From: Chloroflexota bacterium
GTDB lineage: Bacteria; Chloroflexota; Dehalococcoidia; Lucifugimonadales; UBA3495
Length of the DNA: 6,359 nt
Direction: 5' to 3'
Assembly: GCA_028874675.1 (NCBI GenBank)
Contig: JAPPJA010000558.1
Location: 1 to 6,359 of the forward strand
The stretch's first letter is position 1, and each line of letters opens with the position of its first letter. The notes beneath the pieces are model-generated. The model did no database searches, was not told where the DNA came from, and saw only the letters and a program-made list of their open reading frames with translations. The position numbers were made by a program, and so were the translations under genes. This document shows, piece by piece, positions 5,525 through 6,359 of the stretch.

Positions 5525-6359
5525 ATGAACAAGGTTCTAGGTTGGCTAAGTTGGCTGGTTACGGCAAGGCCCTTCGTAACAATTCTAATTCTCCTCCTGA
5601 TCACCGTGCTTCTGGGCGCTGGCGCCACCCAAAGGGTTCCTCCTCCCGACACGGCGGCGACCCTTCCGCAGGGGAGCGCCGTCGCACTGGCATTGCAGGA
5701 GATTAAGCAGAGTTTCCGCGAGTCCGGCGAGGCCAGCGTTGTAACCCTGCTGTTCCGGGGGAATGCCCTGACGCCGGAAGGGCTGGCCCAGATGGACTCG
5801 CTGATCAACAAAGTGCTCTCAGACCCCGACGCGCAGGCCCTGCTCGCTCCCGTCAATCCGGTGGTCGCTCCCTCGGACCTTTACAAGGTCTTGCTTCAGA
5901 CAGGAAGCTTCGAAAGTGTCACTCAGGCTGATATCGACGCCGCCCAGGGCCCTCCCGAAATTATGGGCGCCCTGGCTGCCCTGACGGGCACAGATACGGA
6001 TGGCACAACCCCCGTCTCCATCGCCACAATCCGCCTGCAGGACACGGGCGACGAGCGACTGGCAACTGTCGAAAGAAATATCGATCAACTGGTTCGTGGC
6101 AGCCAGGGCCCGTTAACGGTCAGCACCGTTTCCCCGGTGATCATTGAGGACGCATACAAGAAGGCCACCGAGGAAGGTATGGCGCCTCTGGTGGGGCTGG
6201 CCTTCCTCTTGATTGCGGCGCTGATCCTGCTGTTCATGCGCACTATCTCAGATCTGCTGCTTACCCTGGCCGGCCTGCTGATGTCCATAGTCTGGATTGT
6301 CGGAGCCGAGGGCTGGTTGGGGCCCAAAGGGCTGGGCCGGACTGGGCCGCCCAATTCCC
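5525..6359 (+). CDS. MMPL/RND-family membrane transporter, N-terminal 278 residues (cut by window end)
   Basis: The frame stays open from ATG 5525 to the window end. The layout is that of the first repeat of an MMPL/RND (HpnN-like) exporter. There is a short positive N-terminus (MNKVLGWLSWLVTARP), TM1 at about residues 16-34, an extracytoplasmic domain at about 35-215, then TM2 at about 219-237 and TM3 at about 241-261. The start of the outer domain, with LPQGSAVALALQEI (47-60) and VVTLLFRGNALTPEG (72-86), is typical of the family. EDAYKKATEEGMAPLVGLAF (208-227) leads into TM2. Full members are usually 700-1000 residues with about 11-12 membrane segments, so roughly two thirds or more is missing, including the later charged-membrane motifs. 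Such pumps use the proton-motive force to move lipids, hopanoids or hydrophobic compounds. The N-terminus closely resembles MMPL proteins I recall from Chloroflexota, but this was not searched. Cargo and any link to the neighbouring oxygenase are unknown. Confidence 0.87.
   Translation, partial: MNKVLGWLSWLVTARPFVTILILLLITVLLGAGATQRVPPPDTAATLPQGSAVALALQEIKQSFRESGEASVVTLLFRGNALTPEGLAQMDSLINKVLSDPDAQALLAPVNPVVAPSDLYKVLLQTGSFESVTQADIDAAQGPPEIMGALAALTGTDTDGTTPVSIATIRLQDTGDERLATVERNIDQLVRGSQGPLTVSTVSPVIIEDAYKKATEEGMAPLVGLAFLLIAALILLFMRTISDLLLTLAGLLMSIVWIVGAEGWLGPKGLGRTGPPNS

Noticed and set aside
5299..5856. Open frame of 185 codons on the minus strand
   Set aside because: It overlaps the start of the MMPL transporter in antisense and has no recognisable domain. 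The transporter has a good ribosome site and clear membrane segments.

Overview
The window is high-GC bacterial DNA holding four protein-coding genes, two of them cut by the window edges. No rRNA, tRNA, CRISPR array, insertion sequence or phage gene was seen. The MMPL/RND transporter N-terminus, the Rieske protein and a GTAGGGGC-type palindrome all resemble what I know from Chloroflexota (Dehalococcoidia / SAR202-like lineages). That taxonomic guess is an inference from sequence character, not a search result.

Layout. Positions 1-3810 on the minus strand carry a two-gene operon transcribed leftwards: hyuA-like (3810 to 1756, 684 aa) followed after 17 nt by hyuB-like (1737 to beyond position 1, first 579 aa). 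Together they form the split version of the hydantoinase/5-oxoprolinase/ATP-dependent carboxylase family. Positions 3811-4227 form a 417-nt divergent intergenic region with a plausible hyuA promoter, a perfect 9-bp palindromic repeat and two smaller inverted repeats. Positions 4228-5289 (plus) encode a Rieske-type mononuclear non-heme iron oxygenase with both metal sites intact. Positions 5290-5524 are a short spacer starting with a possible hairpin. From 5525 to the window end (plus) lies the N-terminal part of an MMPL/RND-family membrane transporter.

How the parts may work together. HyuA and HyuB are expected to form one cytoplasmic enzyme that couples ATP use to ring opening or carboxylation of a small amide, lactam, imide or ketone. 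The divergent Rieske oxygenase would hydroxylate or desaturate an organic substrate using electrons from a partner encoded elsewhere. This fits an accessory catabolic locus, but nothing in the window identifies the substrate, and a shared pathway is inferred only from proximity. The transporter has a good ribosome binding site of its own and may be an unrelated neighbour.

I did not find a clear undescribed system. The points most worth checking are the putative metal triad of HyuB, the long Rieske cluster-binding loop, and the palindromic elements in the divergent intergenic region.
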